NCBI GenBank assembly: GCA_964464635.1
Contig: CAYXGT010000057.1
Coordinates: forward strand, 1-18,971
Source of the DNA: CAYLMG01 sp964464635
GTDB taxonomy: Bacteria > Planctomycetota > Phycisphaerae > Sedimentisphaerales > Anaerobacaceae
Reading direction: 5' to 3'
DNA length: 18,971 nt
The notes under the pieces were generated by a model, which was not told the DNA's origin, made no database searches, and was given only the letters and a program-made list of their open reading frames with translations. Position numbers and translations under genes: made by a program. This document shows, one piece after another, positions 5,748-12,909 of this stretch. The stretch's first letter is position 1. Every line of letters starts with the position of its first letter.

Positions 5748-5812
5748 CCCCTGTGTGTTAGCAAACACACGTAGGGAGGACAGTTCCTCACGCATCGGCC
5801 CGACGGCCAAGT
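5748..5812. repeat. Run of three short hairpins
   Basis: GTGTGTT (5753-5759) and AACACAC (5764-5770) form a perfect 7-bp stem with an AGCA loop, extended by flanking CCCT/AGGG. GAGGA-CAGT-TCCTC follows directly, and then GGCC-CGAC-GGCC. This is more GC-rich than the surrounding sequence. It could be a small structured RNA or the end of a mobile repeat; there is no coding potential. Confidence 0.45.
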
Positions 5813-6028
5813 CACAATTAATTGTAAGTTCTTAATCACTAAGGATTTGCTAATGTCTAAAAACCAATTAACTAATTCGCTAATTAACCAATTAACTCAT
5901 AATGACGAGCATCAGGGCTCGAAAAACGGTAAACTAATTAACAAATTCACCAATTCACCAATTAACTTTCAAAACGCACCTCTAAAACTGTCGAGAGAGC
6001 TCTACAAATCAACCCTTTTTATGCAAAA

Positions 6029-6205
6029 CAAAGCCAATTTTAAAAATGACCAAATGAGCATAAGTACGTGTAATATAAAGGATTATGTCAATTTTCGCAA
6101 CTTTTCCCACCGAAAAAACAAAGCCAAACAAAGCCAATTCAAAGCCAATTTTAGCCCAATATTGGCTTTGTTTTTACTGAACGAACCCAATTTCAAAGCC
6201 AATTA
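6029..6205. repeat. CAAAGCCAATT repeat block with terminator-like hairpin
   Basis: CAAAGCCAATT occurs directly at about 6029, 6130, 6140 and 6194. One inverted copy (ATTGGCTTTG, 6161-6170) pairs with 6140-6149 in a perfect 10-bp stem with an 11-nt loop, followed by T5. This would work as an intrinsic terminator on the plus strand. Translated, the block gives a QSQFKAN-like string, which I recall as a common junk ORF in planctomycete genomes. Confidence 0.55.
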
Positions 6206-6406
6206 TGTTAAAATAGGTAAATTCGATTCACCGTTAAGGAAGGAAATTTTAACTTTGGAGCACATCACGGAGAGATGGTGTGCAGCCAGCAACGTTAAAA
6301 ACGCTGACTTACTAAGTAAGAATGCAAAGCGTTCTTGTGGACGAAGGTTTTTTTGCAGGAACAGCTTGCTTTTCAAGGCAAAAAATCCTGAGAACACAAA
6401 AGTCAG

Positions 6407-6560
6407 CGAAATAAATCTGTGTCCGCCTTTAGCGAGACCTCGCCTTTTGGCGGGTAAATCTGTGAAATCAGTGTCAAAAATTTCTCTTTGCACTCCCTTC
6501 GACTCTGCTCAGGGCAAGCTGTGTCCTCGGTGGCTAAAAAATTGTGTTAATTTGTGTCTG
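6407..6560. repeat. Phrase-like dispersed repeat fragment
   Basis: Contains aaatctgtgtccgcc, an inverted GGCGAGGTCTCGC-like core, aaatctgtgaaatcagtgtc, cccttcgactctgctcaggg, gtgtcctcggtggctaaaa and gttaatttgtgtctgaaat. It uses the same vocabulary as the other three blocks and ends close to the fliK stop. Confidence 0.5.
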
Positions 6561-6578
6561 AAATTTCGGAGGATTAAA

Positions 6579-8180
6579 TTATACAAGTATGTTTACGGAG
6601 GTTTCGGTGAGGTAAGATTCCTGGGGGTCGTAAATGTTATCGCCGGAGGTGTCGTAAATATATTCGTACCGGCTGGTATTGGTCCAGCTTTGATTTGCAT
6701 CGTTGGCGAAACCGCTTTGCTGATTATTGAAATTGTTCTGCTGAGAGGAGTTTTCCTGCAAAGACTGCTCCTTGAGAGAGTACTGGTCGGAATTGCTGGT
6801 GAGGACGACTTCGACCCGCTTTATATTAATACCGGAGTCGGAAAGGTCCTGGATTATCTGCGGCAGGGACTGCTCGATTTCCAGCTTAGTCTCGGCTTTC
6901 GATACGATAAGCCGGCCTGTAATCTCGCCCGCGGTTTCCTGAAAGTTTATAGAGACGCGGCCGAGACTCGGCGGATTAAGCTGGATTGTAATCTGTCTTA
7001 CGCCGTTCTGCAGCGAGGTTTGCATCGATTCCTGAACCTGCCGGCTGAGAGGCTGAACAGTATTATCAGCGGAGTTGTTTTTTGAGATTTGTTCTGCCGA
7101 TTGCAATTGCTCTGTATTTTGGAACCTCGCGTTGGCCTCGATGAGCAACTGCTGGGTATTTGTTGAGGAGTTGTCTTTTGATGATTGATTATTTTGTGAT
7201 TGAGTCTGAGAGTTTTGTGATGATGACTGGTTTTTGTCGTTGCTTAAGATTTGTTCGGGATTGGCATCGTTGGTCTGGTTGGTATGTTTTTGCGCGGTGT
7301 CGGGTATTGTCTGCGAGGGAGTGTCTTTTTGGACAGGCTGGTTATTTTCGGGTACTGTTTGCTCTGCAGGTTGTTGGGTGTTGGCAGTTTGCGGCTGGGC
7401 AGCTTTCTGTTCTGCAGCAACGTTGGCGATTGTATATTGAGATAAGATGTCAGCAGTTTGGCTGTTAGTCGGCTGTTCGGTAGTAGTCTGCTGCGGTTGG
7501 TTAGTTTGCGGCTCAGCCGGCTGTGTGTCGGGATTTTTGGTTGGAGTTAGCTGGTTATCGAGGATTTGCGCAGCGTTGTTTTCGTTCGATGATGTTTGAT
7601 TAGTTTGGTTGTTCGGCGTGGTTATGACGGATTCGATTATAGTTTTCTGTGCGGCGGGAGCGACGGTTACCTGGACTGGATTTTTCGTTTCGCCGTTGGT
7701 GGCTGCAAGTTCGGCTGGGACAGAAGTTGCGTTGGTTTGAAGCACCGGTTTTTCGGGTGTGGTTTCGATGAGAGAGGCAAGAGCGATATTCAAATTTACA
7801 GGTTGGATTTGTTCCTCTGAGGTGCCGGTTTGGTCTTCTGTGGTAGTGGTTGTGTTTTCTGCTGAGTTATTGTTCTGATTATTTTTGTCAGTCTTTTTTG
7901 TATTTTCGGTTGGCTGCTGGGCAGTTTCGGGATTGGTTTCTTGTTTTTGTGTTTGAGGGGTGTCGGTCTGCTGCGGCTCGGTGTCGGGATTGTTTTGTGT
8001 GCTTTGAGTAGTGTTATTATCGGCCGTTGTTTGCTGTGTGTTTTCTGATTTGGACTGGATTTGATTCAGGGAAGATTCAAAAGAGATGTTTTTTTGGTTT
8101 ATAAGCGGTTTTTGAACGGCTGGAGCGACAACCGGGTTCAGCGGCAAAAGATTTTGAATTGTCAGTACGTTCGTATTCAT
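6579..8180 (-). CDS. fliK: Flagellar hook-length control protein FliK with Gln/Asn/Thr-rich linker
   Basis: FliK is exported as a ruler for hook length, and its C-terminal domain switches the export gate from rod/hook to filament substrates. The 533-aa product has a short ordered N-terminus (LTIQNLLPLNPVVAPAVQ), then about 340 residues of low-complexity linker rich in Gln, Asn, Thr and Pro. The folded hook-length domain spans about residues 385-470 (QITIQLNPPSLGRVSINFQE with the LxPxxLGxVxV signature, then ITGRLIVSKAETKLEIEQSLPQIIQDLSDSGINIKRVEVVL). The tail is again Gln/Asn-rich. The gene is divergent from the flgB operon and has its own sigma-54 promoter. The ribosome-binding site is weak (AGG about 12 bases before the ATG). 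Confidence 0.93.
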   Translation of the reverse strand: MNTNVLTIQNLLPLNPVVAPAVQKPLINQKNISFESSLNQIQSKSENTQQTTADNNTTQSTQNNPDTEPQQTDTPQTQKQETNPETAQQPTENTKKTDKNNQNNNSAENTTTTTEDQTGTSEEQIQPVNLNIALASLIETTPEKPVLQTNATSVPAELAATNGETKNPVQVTVAPAAQKTIIESVITTPNNQTNQTSSNENNAAQILDNQLTPTKNPDTQPAEPQTNQPQQTTTEQPTNSQTADILSQYTIANVAAEQKAAQPQTANTQQPAEQTVPENNQPVQKDTPSQTIPDTAQKHTNQTNDANPEQILSNDKNQSSSQNSQTQSQNNQSSKDNSSTNTQQLLIEANARFQNTEQLQSAEQISKNNSADNTVQPLSRQVQESMQTSLQNGVRQITIQLNPPSLGRVSINFQETAGEITGRLIVSKAETKLEIEQSLPQIIQDLSDSGINIKRVEVVLTSNSDQYSLKEQSLQENSSQQNNFNNQQSGFANDANQSWTNTSRYEYIYDTSGDNIYDPQESYLTETSVNILV

Positions 8181-8228
8181 AAAACCAAACCTGCAAAAAC
8201 TATATTATCCAGTCAATAGTATGAATGA

Positions 8229-8244
8229 TGCAAGTGATGTACCA
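8229..8244 (-). promoter_or_regulatory. Sigma-54 promoter of fliK
   Basis: On the minus strand TGGTAC-ATCAC-TTGCA matches the -24/-12 consensus TGGCAC-N5-TTGCA with one mismatch; GG and GC are separated by exactly 10 bases. The predicted start lies about 38 bases before the fliK ATG. Confidence 0.8.
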
Positions 8245-8531
8245 GTTTTTGCAGGCGGTTTGCTGTAGGGTTATAAATATTTGAAAATAAAGAGGTTACG
8301 CATTAGATAAGCTGATTTTTTATCAAAGGTTCGGCGTGGCGGTTTTTCGGATAGAGAATAATTCCGGCTGAGAGGAAGAAATTTCCGTATTTCGGGTGTG
8401 TCAAGAAAACGTAAAGGGTGTTTAGAAACCCGACGCACACTTTTGGAGCGGGGATTTGATTTTCGGGCTTGAGGTGGTTTTTTCGGCCTTCAGAGCGGAT
8501 AGGCAGGCTAAGGATTAAGTGGTGTATTTGA

Positions 8532-8548
8532 TTGGCACAATAATTGCA
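8532..8548 (+). promoter_or_regulatory. Sigma-54 promoter of the flgB operon
   Basis: TTGGCAC-AATAA-TTGCA is a full match to the -24/-12 consensus, with GG (8534-8535) and GC (8546-8547) separated by exactly 10 bases. The predicted start at about 8559 lies roughly 36 bases before the flgB ATG. Confidence 0.88.
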
Positions 8549-8594
8549 CATATGTTGAAACGAAAAGAGTTTGTACGAAAATAGAGGTACAGGA

Positions 8595-8954
8595 ATGTCC
8601 GAAACAGGCAGAATAGTCGAGGTCCTGGAGGCTGGTCTGAGGGCGGAGAGCCTTCGTCAGAAGGCGATTGCCAATAACGTGGCGAACGTGCAGACGGACG
8701 GCTACAGGGAAATCGATGTTCGGTTCGAAGAGCTGCTCGAGAAGGCTCTGAAATCGGGAGGTAAGATAAACCTTGATGAGCTGAAGGAGCAGTTCTACGA
8801 GACGGAAGAGAATGCGGTCAAGTCGAACGGAAACGATGTGCATCTCGAGGTTGAAATCGGGAAGATGATAAGGAACGGTTTGAGATATACGGCTTTTGTG
8901 AGGCTTCTTGGCAAGAAATACGAGCAGATGGAGCGGGCAATAAGTACGGAATAG
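8595..8954 (+). CDS. flgB: Flagellar proximal rod protein FlgB
   Basis: FlgB is the innermost rod subunit of the basal body and is exported through the flagellar type III apparatus. The 119-aa product carries the rod/hook N-terminal motif AIANNVANVQTDGYREIDVRF (family ANNIANxxTpGYK), a central variable part, and a C-terminal helix (EIGKMIRNGLRYTAFVRLLGKKYEQMERAI) typical of FlgB. The ATG at 8595 is preceded by GAGGT at 6-bp spacing; an upstream TTG at 8571 would lack such a site and lies close to the predicted transcription start. It is the first gene of the long operon and is followed by flgC. Confidence 0.95.
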   Translation: MSETGRIVEVLEAGLRAESLRQKAIANNVANVQTDGYREIDVRFEELLEKALKSGGKINLDELKEQFYETEENAVKSNGNDVHLEVEIGKMIRNGLRYTAFVRLLGKKYEQMERAISTE

Positions 8955-8989
8955 GTTTTTTAAAAGGTAAGTAAAGGGGAATTATTGAG

Positions 8990-9391
8990 ATGAAAATCGA
9001 CAGCGGATTCAGTCCTGTTGATATAGCGGTTTCAGGGATGCGAGCGCAGGGCAAAAATATGGAGGTGATTTCGTCGAATGTTGCCAACGTTCGTACGACC
9101 GACGACGGCAAGGGTAATCCCTATCGGAGAATCGAGGCTGTGCTGAGAGCGGATGAGAAGAACGGGGGAGTGGAGATTGACAAAATCGTAAAGGATATGA
9201 GCGTGTTCGAGAGTATTCTCGACCCCGGGCACCCGGATGCTGATGAGCGAGGCTATGTGCTGATGCCGAACGTGAAGCTTCCGACAGAGATGATGAATTT
9301 GACGATTGCGGCGAGGGTGTATCAGGCGAATGCAGCGGTTCTGAAAAGATATCAAAAGATGGTCGAGACGACACTCGAGCTGCTTCGCTGA
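8990..9391 (+). CDS. flgC: Flagellar proximal rod protein FlgC
   Basis: FlgC is a proximal rod subunit acting with FlgB, FlgF and FliE. The 133-aa product has the N-terminal helix and motif ISSNVANVRTTDDGKGNPYRR. The family-specific PGHPDADERGYVLMPNVKLPTEMMNLTIAARVYQANAAVLKRYQKM block occupies most of the C-terminal half, where YVxxPNVxxxxEMxxLxxAxRxYxAN is diagnostic. AAAGGGG precedes the ATG. The gene lies 35 bases after flgB and 50 before fliE, the classical flgBC-fliE order. Length is normal. Confidence 0.97.
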   Translation: MKIDSGFSPVDIAVSGMRAQGKNMEVISSNVANVRTTDDGKGNPYRRIEAVLRADEKNGGVEIDKIVKDMSVFESILDPGHPDADERGYVLMPNVKLPTEMMNLTIAARVYQANAAVLKRYQKMVETTLELLR

Positions 9392-9441
9392 AGAGCGGTT
9401 TTAAGAAGCTGAAACGGATTGAGAATTAAAGGGAAGATTAA

Positions 9442-9756
9442 ATGATTAATTTGAATGCTAACGTTGGGTCAGTGACAGGCGGGGTCAATCCGCAGATGCC
9501 GAAGGTTGGCGGGGGGCAGGCTGAGAAAGAAGGATTTGCGGATGCGGTCAAGGCTGTCGGCAAGTATGTTTCGGAAGTTGACCAGACACAGCAATCGTCT
9601 GATATGTCCATCAATGATTTGTTAGCGGGCAGGAATGAGGATATCGTTTCGGTGGTGTCTGAGTTTGCGAAGGCGGATATGAGCTTTAAGCTTCTTGTGG
9701 GTGTGAGGAATAAACTGATCGAGGCGTATAAGCAGACGATAAATATGCAGATTTGA
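9442..9756 (+). CDS. fliE: Flagellar hook-basal body protein FliE
   Basis: FliE joins the MS ring/export gate to the proximal rod. The 104-aa product has a variable, Gly-rich N-terminus and the conserved helical C-terminus (FADAVKAVGKYVSEVDQTQQSSDMSINDLLAGRNEDIVSVVSEFAKADMSFKLLVGVRNKLIEAYKQTINMQI). The family hallmarks are the VxxAExSFKLLxxVRNKLxxAYxEIxxMQ(I/V) region, here with AKADMSFKLL. It follows flgC and precedes fliF, the standard order. Length is typical. Confidence 0.96.
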   Translation: MINLNANVGSVTGGVNPQMPKVGGGQAEKEGFADAVKAVGKYVSEVDQTQQSSDMSINDLLAGRNEDIVSVVSEFAKADMSFKLLVGVRNKLIEAYKQTINMQI

Positions 9757-9759
9757 TGT

Positions 9760-9785
9760 GCCCGCCTCGCGGCGAGGCCGCGGGC
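9760..9785. repeat. GC-rich hairpin between fliE and fliF
   Basis: GCCCGC (9760-9765) pairs with GCGGGC (9780-9785), and inside it CTCG (9766-9769) pairs with CGAG (9773-9776), leaving a 3-nt bulge. No T-run follows, so a terminator is unlikely. It may be a palindromic dispersed repeat or an mRNA processing or stability element. Confidence 0.6.
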
Positions 9786-9851
9786 GGCTGATAATCGGTG
9801 TGAAAGATGGTGACAAATAGAGCTGTTGGCTGATTGATTTGGAAGTTATCG

Positions 9852-11360
9852 ATGGGATTTTTTCAGAAGGTACAAGCGGTTTGGCAGAAAATCAGCGTTG
9901 TTCAGCGGGCACTGCTGGTGGCGGTGGTTCTGAGTTTTGTTGGGGCGGGGTGGCTTCTCGTTCGGTGGGCAGGCAGGCCCGATATGCGGATGCTCTATCA
10001 GGACCTTTCGCCTGAGGAAGCGTCGCTGATTACCGAAAAGATTGGTGAGAAACAGATTGAGTATGAGTTGCGCGGCGGGGGTACGAGCGTATATGTGCCG
10101 AGGGAGAGTGTTTATCAGCTTCGTCTGGATATGGCAAGAGAGGGGCTTCCATCGGGTGCGCAGGGCGGATATAAGATACTGGATGACGAGAAGATAGGGA
10201 TAAGTCCGTTTGTGCAGAATGTGAATCTTCAGCGTGCGCTGCAGGATGAGCTGGCGAAAAGTATCCAGATGATGGACGGGGTGAGCCACTGCAGGGTGCA
10301 TATAGTTACGGGCAAGCAGTCGATTTTTGCGTCGGAGCAGTCGGGGACAAGTGCGTCGATTGTTCTTCGTTTGAGGCCCGGCTTTCAGGTTAGCGCCTTG
10401 AATATAGCGGCGATAACGCATCTTGTGGCGGGCAGCGTTGAGGGGCTTCGGCCTGGAAGTGTCACGGTTGTTGACAGTAAGGGACGTCTTCTTTCGAGCG
10501 AGAGCGATGAGCCGATGGCAGCAGGTGCGGGGACGGTTCAGGATTATAAGGAGAGGGTTGAGAAGAACCTGTCGGATAAGGTTGAGAAGATGCTGACGGC
10601 GGTGTTAGGGCAGGGAAGAGCGGTTGTGAGAGTGAGCGCTGTTATTGATATGACGAGCATCAACCTTGTTACCGAGAAATATGACCCGACCGGCAAGGTT
10701 ACAACGAAGGAAGAGATAACGAGTAACTCAGAGACGGGCAGCAGTACTGTTGCGGGAGAGGGCGAGGGCGGACAGGTTCTGCCGGGCAGTGTGAAGAAGG
10801 ATGAGGTGATTGTCACCGAGTATATGGTCGGCAAGAGCGTTGAGCAGAGGATAGAGCTGCCGGGGCAGGTCAAGAATCTGTCGGTGGCGGCTTTTGTGGA
10901 CCTTCGGCCTGCAGATGCGAATTCTGCGACGGGTGAAAGCGAAGCGAAGATAATGGCGGTAGCGGATGTTGAGAGGATAATAAAAAATGCGCTCGGGCTA
11001 ACGGATGCGGATTCGGTTGAGGTGGTTGAGGTTGAAATTCAGACTGCGGGACAGGAATTGATAGCAGAGGCAGAGGGCGGCGGGGGACTTAATATTATTG
11101 CGATAGCGAGACATTTGTCGCTCGGGATAATGGCGATATGCGCACTTTTTGCGTTGAAGATATTCAGCGGAGCCAGGAAGAAGGCTGCGGCAGCGGAGCA
11201 GCAGTCGGTGCAGGCCGGCGGAACGGCGGCGGGTTTGCTGCCGGGAGCAGGCGAGGGGGCTGAGCCTGTTGTGATTCGTCGCCAGATAGCAAATGCGTTG
11301 CGCAGCAATCCCGAACAGGTTAAACAGCTATTTACGAGCTGGATACGTGAAGGAGAATAG
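9852..11360 (+). CDS. fliF: Flagellar MS-ring protein FliF
   Basis: FliF forms the MS ring in the inner membrane, the base on which rod, switch and export gate assemble. The 502-aa product has a first membrane helix (about residues 19-40, ALLVAVVLSFVGAGWLLVRWA), the YscJ/FliF ring-building domains (LYQDLSPEEASLITEKI; VYQLRLDMAREGLPSG; VNLQRALQDELAKSIQMMDGVSHCRVHIV), a large periplasmic loop, a second helix (about 415-438, IIAIARHLSLGIMAICALFALKIF) and a cytoplasmic FliG-binding tail (RRQIANALRSNPEQVKQLFTSWI). ATG at 9852 is chosen because GGAAG stands 6 bases upstream; TTG at 9834 would add six residues without a site. Length is slightly short of the 530-560 aa common in the family. Confidence 0.97.
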   Translation: MGFFQKVQAVWQKISVVQRALLVAVVLSFVGAGWLLVRWAGRPDMRMLYQDLSPEEASLITEKIGEKQIEYELRGGGTSVYVPRESVYQLRLDMAREGLPSGAQGGYKILDDEKIGISPFVQNVNLQRALQDELAKSIQMMDGVSHCRVHIVTGKQSIFASEQSGTSASIVLRLRPGFQVSALNIAAITHLVAGSVEGLRPGSVTVVDSKGRLLSSESDEPMAAGAGTVQDYKERVEKNLSDKVEKMLTAVLGQGRAVVRVSAVIDMTSINLVTEKYDPTGKVTTKEEITSNSETGSSTVAGEGEGGQVLPGSVKKDEVIVTEYMVGKSVEQRIELPGQVKNLSVAAFVDLRPADANSATGESEAKIMAVADVERIIKNALGLTDADSVEVVEVEIQTAGQELIAEAEGGGGLNIIAIARHLSLGIMAICALFALKIFSGARKKAAAAEQQSVQAGGTAAGLLPGAGEGAEPVVIRRQIANALRSNPEQVKQLFTSWIREGE

Positions 11361-11364
11361 TTAA

Positions 11365-12366
11365 GTGGCATTGACGGGTAAACAAAAGGCAGCGATGCTC
11401 CTGATGAACTTAGACGTGGCGTCGGCGACGGAACTTTTGAGGGGAGTGGAGGCTGGGATGGTCGAGGAATTGGCGGTGGAGGCGGCGTATCTGGATGCGG
11501 CGGGCTATCGTAACAGCAAGGAAAATCTGGTGTTTGCGCAGCAGTTTTACAGCTCGCTTCAGGGCAAGAGTGAATTCGAGGTGAAGGACTTTTTGAAGCA
11601 GATGCTGAAAAGTACGGTCGGAGAACAAAAGGCCGAACAGATACAGACACAGATAGGACGTCTGCTGCAGAAGCGTGACCCGTTCATATCCGTACGGTCG
11701 GCGGATTCGAAGGTTCTTTCATCGATATTAGAAAAGGAGCATCCACAGGCGATAGCGGTTGTTCTTACGGAGATGCCGACCAGGAAAAGTTCCGAGATTC
11801 TGGGATTTCTTCATGAGAGTGTTCGTGTGAGCTGTGTCAGGAGGATGGTGAGCAGCGAAAGCGTGACAGTTGAGGCAAAGGGGCGGATAGCAGAGATGAT
11901 ATGCAGGCGTCTGGAGCTTCTTAGTGTTGAGGGCAGGGCTGGCGAAGGTGCGGTTGAGCCGACTGATTCGCTCAGGAAGGTGGCGGTTATTTTGCGAAAC
12001 CTCGGTAAGGAGCTCAGGGACGGGATGCTGGGCGCGATAAAGGAAAAGGACAGCGAGGCGGGCAAGATGGTTACGGATTTGATGATAGTGTGGGAGGATA
12101 TACCGGTGATTGCGGACAGGTCACTTCAGGAGATTTTGCGAGGGATAGAGGCGAGAGTTCTGGCGCTGGCCCTGATTAAGGCGGAAGAGGCGATAGCGGC
12201 AAAGATTAAGTCGAATATTTCCGAGAGGGCGGCAGCGGCGATTGAGGAGGAGAGCTCGCTTATGTCTGCGCCGAAGAAAGAAGATATTCAAAAGGCAAGA
12301 GAGGAGGTTCTGGGGAAACTGCGTGAGGCGAATGAAAAAGGTGAGCTTTCATTTTTAGAAGAATAA
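11365..12366 (+). CDS. fliG: Flagellar motor switch protein FliG
   Basis: FliG sits on the cytoplasmic face of the MS ring and receives torque from the MotA/MotB stator. The 333-aa product contains the N-terminal FliF-binding domain (GKQKAAMLLMNLDVASATELLRGVE), the middle domain with EHPQAIAVVLTEMPTRKSSEILGFL (family EHPQTIA motif, about residues 116-140), and the C-terminal torque domain (MVTDLMIVWEDIPVIADRSLQEILRGIEARVLALALIKAEEAIAAKIKSNISERAAAAIEEE), where the charged helix residues are visible. The start is GTG at 11365 with AAGGAG 9 bases upstream; it is 4 bases after the fliF stop, so the two are tightly coupled. Length is normal. Confidence 0.97.
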   Translation: MALTGKQKAAMLLMNLDVASATELLRGVEAGMVEELAVEAAYLDAAGYRNSKENLVFAQQFYSSLQGKSEFEVKDFLKQMLKSTVGEQKAEQIQTQIGRLLQKRDPFISVRSADSKVLSSILEKEHPQAIAVVLTEMPTRKSSEILGFLHESVRVSCVRRMVSSESVTVEAKGRIAEMICRRLELLSVEGRAGEGAVEPTDSLRKVAVILRNLGKELRDGMLGAIKEKDSEAGKMVTDLMIVWEDIPVIADRSLQEILRGIEARVLALALIKAEEAIAAKIKSNISERAAAAIEEESSLMSAPKKEDIQKAREEVLGKLREANEKGELSFLEE

Positions 12367-12369
12367 AAG

Positions 12370-12903
12370 ATGCAGAGCGTTATAGAGATATCAATTGACC
12401 GGCCAATACAGGATGTTGAGATTTGCGATGAGATTGGGGGGGCTTCAGGTGGTGATGGGCGCGATAGGTTTGGGAAGAATAAAGCGGAGCTGTCAAGGAT
12501 TTGCGGGATTTTGAATGGTCTTGTGGAGAAGGTAAACCGGTTTTGCGAAAAATTGTTTGCCGAACACAGAGAAGCGATAGCCCGGCTGTCAGTGGAAATT
12601 GCCAGAAAGATACTGGCAAGGCGGGTAGAGGAAGGTGATTACAAAATTGAGACGATTGTTAAAGAGGCGATTAACGGAGCACCCGGCCGCAAAGAGCTGG
12701 TGGTGCATTTGAATCCGAAGGATTATGGTGAGCTTGAAAAGCTGCAAAGCGAGGGAGGTGTGAATTTTGAGGGTATTAAATTTGTTTCGGATGTGGCAAT
12801 AGGAGCTGCGGAGTGTGTTGTCGAGAGTCCGAAGGGGACAATTAAATCTTTAATCGACGAGCACCTTGAGCGAATAGGCGGTGCACTTGAAAATTCGGGG
12901 TAA
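12370..12903 (+). CDS. fliH: Flagellar export ATPase regulator FliH
   Basis: FliH is the peripheral stalk of the flagellar export ATPase and holds FliI in check and at the gate. The 177-aa product is shorter than typical FliH (about 230): the N-terminal half is only 40 loosely ordered residues, followed by a helical region (AELSRICGILNGLVEKVNRFCEKLFAEHREAIARLSVEIARKILARRVEEGDYKIETIVKEAI). The C-terminal FliH/V-ATPase-E-like domain follows (VVHLNPKDYGELEKLQ ... IKFVSDVAIGAAECVVESPKGTIKSLIDEHLERI). The gene starts 4 bases after the fliG stop and ends 7 before fliI. Confidence 0.93.
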   Translation: MQSVIEISIDRPIQDVEICDEIGGASGGDGRDRFGKNKAELSRICGILNGLVEKVNRFCEKLFAEHREAIARLSVEIARKILARRVEEGDYKIETIVKEAINGAPGRKELVVHLNPKDYGELEKLQSEGGVNFEGIKFVSDVAIGAAECVVESPKGTIKSLIDEHLERIGGALENSG

Positions 12904-12909
12904 GAGAGT

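Larger units (their letters stand above)
5322..6578. other. Long AT-rich intergenic stretch full of dispersed repeats
   Basis: No credible gene lies between the retron promoter and the fliK stop. The first part (to about 5600) is plain AT-rich sequence. Then come phrase-like repeats (5580-5703), a run of three hairpins (5748-5812), an AATTAAC/CAATTCAC-rich stretch (about 5850-5970), a CAAAGCCAATT repeat block (6029-6205), and a second phrase-like block (6407-6560) that includes cccttcgactctgctcaggg. The long plus-strand open frame from 5847 crosses these repeats and the fliK antisense strand and is not a gene. Confidence 0.6.
8181..8594. other. Divergent regulatory region between fliK and flgB
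   Basis: These 414 bases contain no supported gene. Two sigma-54 promoters face outward, at 8229-8244 (minus, fliK) and 8532-8548 (plus, flgB). The roughly 290 bases between them are the natural place for binding sites of a sigma-54 activator, but I could not identify a convincing repeated site. Confidence 0.6.

Noticed and set aside
6029..6205. CRISPR-like array from the CAAAGCCAATT repeats
   Set aside because: Repeats are too short, unevenly spaced and partly inverted, and no cas genes are present.
5847..7085. Open frame of 412 codons on the plus strand
   Set aside because: Its first half reads through repeat-derived sequence and its second half is antisense to the conserved 3' end of fliK. 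It has no recognisable domain and no good ribosome-binding site.
8303..8843. Minus-strand frames at 8303-8551 and 8508-8843
   Set aside because: They cross the fliK/flgB regulatory region, the flgB sigma-54 promoter and flgB itself. No ribosome-binding site or family pattern is seen.
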